Source of the DNA: Microplitis mediator
Taxonomy: Eukaryota > Arthropoda > Insecta > Hymenoptera > Braconidae
NCBI RefSeq assembly: GCF_029852145.1
Contig: NC_079973.1
Location: 19,300,422-19,364,421, forward strand
Reading direction: 5' to 3'
DNA length: 64,000 bases
Shown here: piece after piece, positions 62,661-64,000 of the stretch
Layout: each line of letters begins with the position of its first letter
Numbering within the stretch: position 1 is the stretch's first letter
Position numbers and translations under genes: made by a program
The notes under the pieces: model-generated
What the model saw: the letters and a program-made list of their open reading frames with translations, nothing else
The model's database searches: none
Told to the model about the DNA's origin: nothing

Positions 62661-62664
62661 AAAA

Positions 62665-63455
62665 AAATTTGACGTATAGAAATTAGAAAAAAAAATCTGT
62701 CTGTCGGTTGACCCTGCGGGCCAGCTCCAAAACTTCCCGCTGTTTTCGAGCTCCTTGGGCTCAAGGAGCTAAAAAACATTGTTGTAGATACATTTCCGAG
62801 CTCTTCGAGCTCGAAAATACTTTAGTATACCATTGTTTTCGAAAAAACCGTTTTTTAGCATTTCTTTCTCTCACGATATCTCACGAACGAATTAGCCGAT
62901 TTTGATGGTTGAGGCGGGAATCGGCGTATTTTATTGAGTTCTAGAGTAGATAAAATTTTGACATTATTAGGTTCAGTTGTTTCGAAGATATTCGCCAACA
63001 ACCGTTTTTTACCATTTCTATCTCTCACGAAATCTCACGAACGAATTAACCGATTTTGATGGCTAAGGCGGCAATCGACGCGTTTTATTAAGCTCTAGAG
63101 CTGATTAGATTTTGAAGTAGATCGTATAAGTCGTTTCAGAGAAATCAATAAAAAACTAAAAAAAAAAAATTTTTTTTTTCGTTATTCGCCAATATTTTTG
63201 AGTCTACTTGATCAAATGATCTGAAATTTTCAGAAAAGTTGATGGCCAACAAGCTCTTTCGATTGCCGCCTTAACCATCTAAATCGGTTCATTAGTTTCA
63301 TTAGTACAGACACTCGAATATCATTCTGAAAATAGTCAGAATAGCTTCCTAGGACCTCAAAACGTCGACATCTGGTGAAATTTCGATTTTCGCAAATCGG
63401 GGTGAAAACAATAACTTCCCGCTAAGAAAATCGTCGATTTTCTTAGCGGGAAGTT
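62665..63455. repeat. AACTTCCCGC-family repeat, inverted copy with terminal palindrome
   Basis: Contains two similar direct blocks (ACGAACGAATTAGCCGATTT and ACGAACGAATTAACCGATTT). It ends in a perfect 21-bp palindrome with a single-base centre (63413-63455, arms AACTTCCCGCTAAG...). The opposite end has CGGTTGACCCTGCGGGCC, matching the GGTCAATCG end of the copy at 55793-56430. Confidence 0.7.
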
Positions 63456-63460
63456 AAAAG

Positions 63461-64000
63461 TATAGGGGAGGGTGGGGCAGAGCGGCCCCCCTAAGCCAAT
63501 TATTATTTTTTGTGGCTTTCAACCATAAGATCACTTTACTTTTGTCCTATTTCGAACAAATTTATGGACATTTTGCCAAAATTCTGAAAATTTTTTTTTT
63601 TTTTTGTGGGGCAGAGCGGCCCCCCTTCAAAAAGTGATAAAAAAAATTTTTTTTTTCGTTTTTTTTTTTTTTTTAATTGTTTTCATCATTAAGAATGTAT
63701 TTCTTTCTCTTGACAACTATTTTTGGTTTTATATTACTCAAAAAAAATTTTTTAAAGCGTAAAAAATCGTTCACTCTCGATTACCTTAAATACTAATTGT
63801 TATTTAATAAAAAAAAAATCAATTCTATAATTTTACTTTATTTCAAAAATTTATCAACTAAAAAAAAGAATTTAATTTTTATAAATTTTTAGTGACCAAA
63901 TTTGCCTCTTATATAGAGAAACAGCCGAAAAATATGAAAAAATAATTTTTTCGGAAGTTTCGGCTGGTCCATTTTGCCCAAGGTGTTATGCGTAGGGCTA
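63461..64000. mobile_element. GGGGCAGAGCGGCCCCC element, left part
   Basis: Starts TATAGGGGAGGGTGGGGCAG directly after the AACTTCCC palindrome and has two GGGGCAGAGCGGCCCCCC blocks. It runs beyond the window end; CCATTTTGCCCAAGG near 63970 may be an approaching right terminus. Similar terminus logic to the GGGGCAAAA elements. Confidence 0.5.

Overview
The window is a long, AT-rich stretch of nuclear animal DNA, almost certainly from an insect. Three protein-coding genes are visible. They are an ecdysteroid-kinase-like (CHK family) gene with four exons (304-3489, +), a secreted S1-family serine protease with four exons (19492-22122, -), and an intronless forkhead gene of the sloppy paired / FoxG type (52445-53710, +). 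All three have intact reading frames and clean splice sites. CHK kinases in multi-exon form, a Groucho-binding sloppy paired protein and a Penelope-like retroelement fit an arthropod. The density of short palindromic elements and the very low GC suggest a parasitoid-wasp-like hymenopteran, but that last step is inference and I cannot name a species.

Layout. 0-3.5 kb holds the CHK gene, with nested MITEs in its first intron. 3.5-19.4 kb has no gene and is full of foldback elements, including three TA-flanked giant palindromes (0.65-0.98 kb), a Tigger-like MITE and a striking CATGTT palindrome. 19.5-22.1 kb is the protease gene, with a 780-bp foldback element in its large intron. 22.2-51.8 kb is a roughly 30-kb gene desert upstream of sloppy paired. 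Its unique blocks (around 23.2-24.4, 29.2-30.5, 37.6-38.2, 39.6-40.4, 43.0-43.3 and 44.5-44.9 kb) alternate with MITEs, a 5S-rRNA-like relic, a tRNA-like relic and a Penelope-like remnant ending in a hammerhead-ribozyme-like motif. 52.0-54.3 kb is the sloppy paired transcription unit, with forkhead-type sites, reverse CCAAT, GC box and TATA box upstream. 54.3-64 kb is again gene-free, with more MITEs and three kinds of GGGGC-ended or AACTTCCC-ended repeats.

The three genes have no obvious shared function: detoxification or hormone phosphorylation, extracellular proteolysis, and embryonic patterning and head/neural transcriptional repression. The notable biology is in the repeats. Many elements share a terminal inverted repeat of the form TACACGGAAAAAA but carry completely different internal palindromic micro-repeats. 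Several are nested in one another, and one pair gives a filled site and an empty site for a 229-bp insertion.
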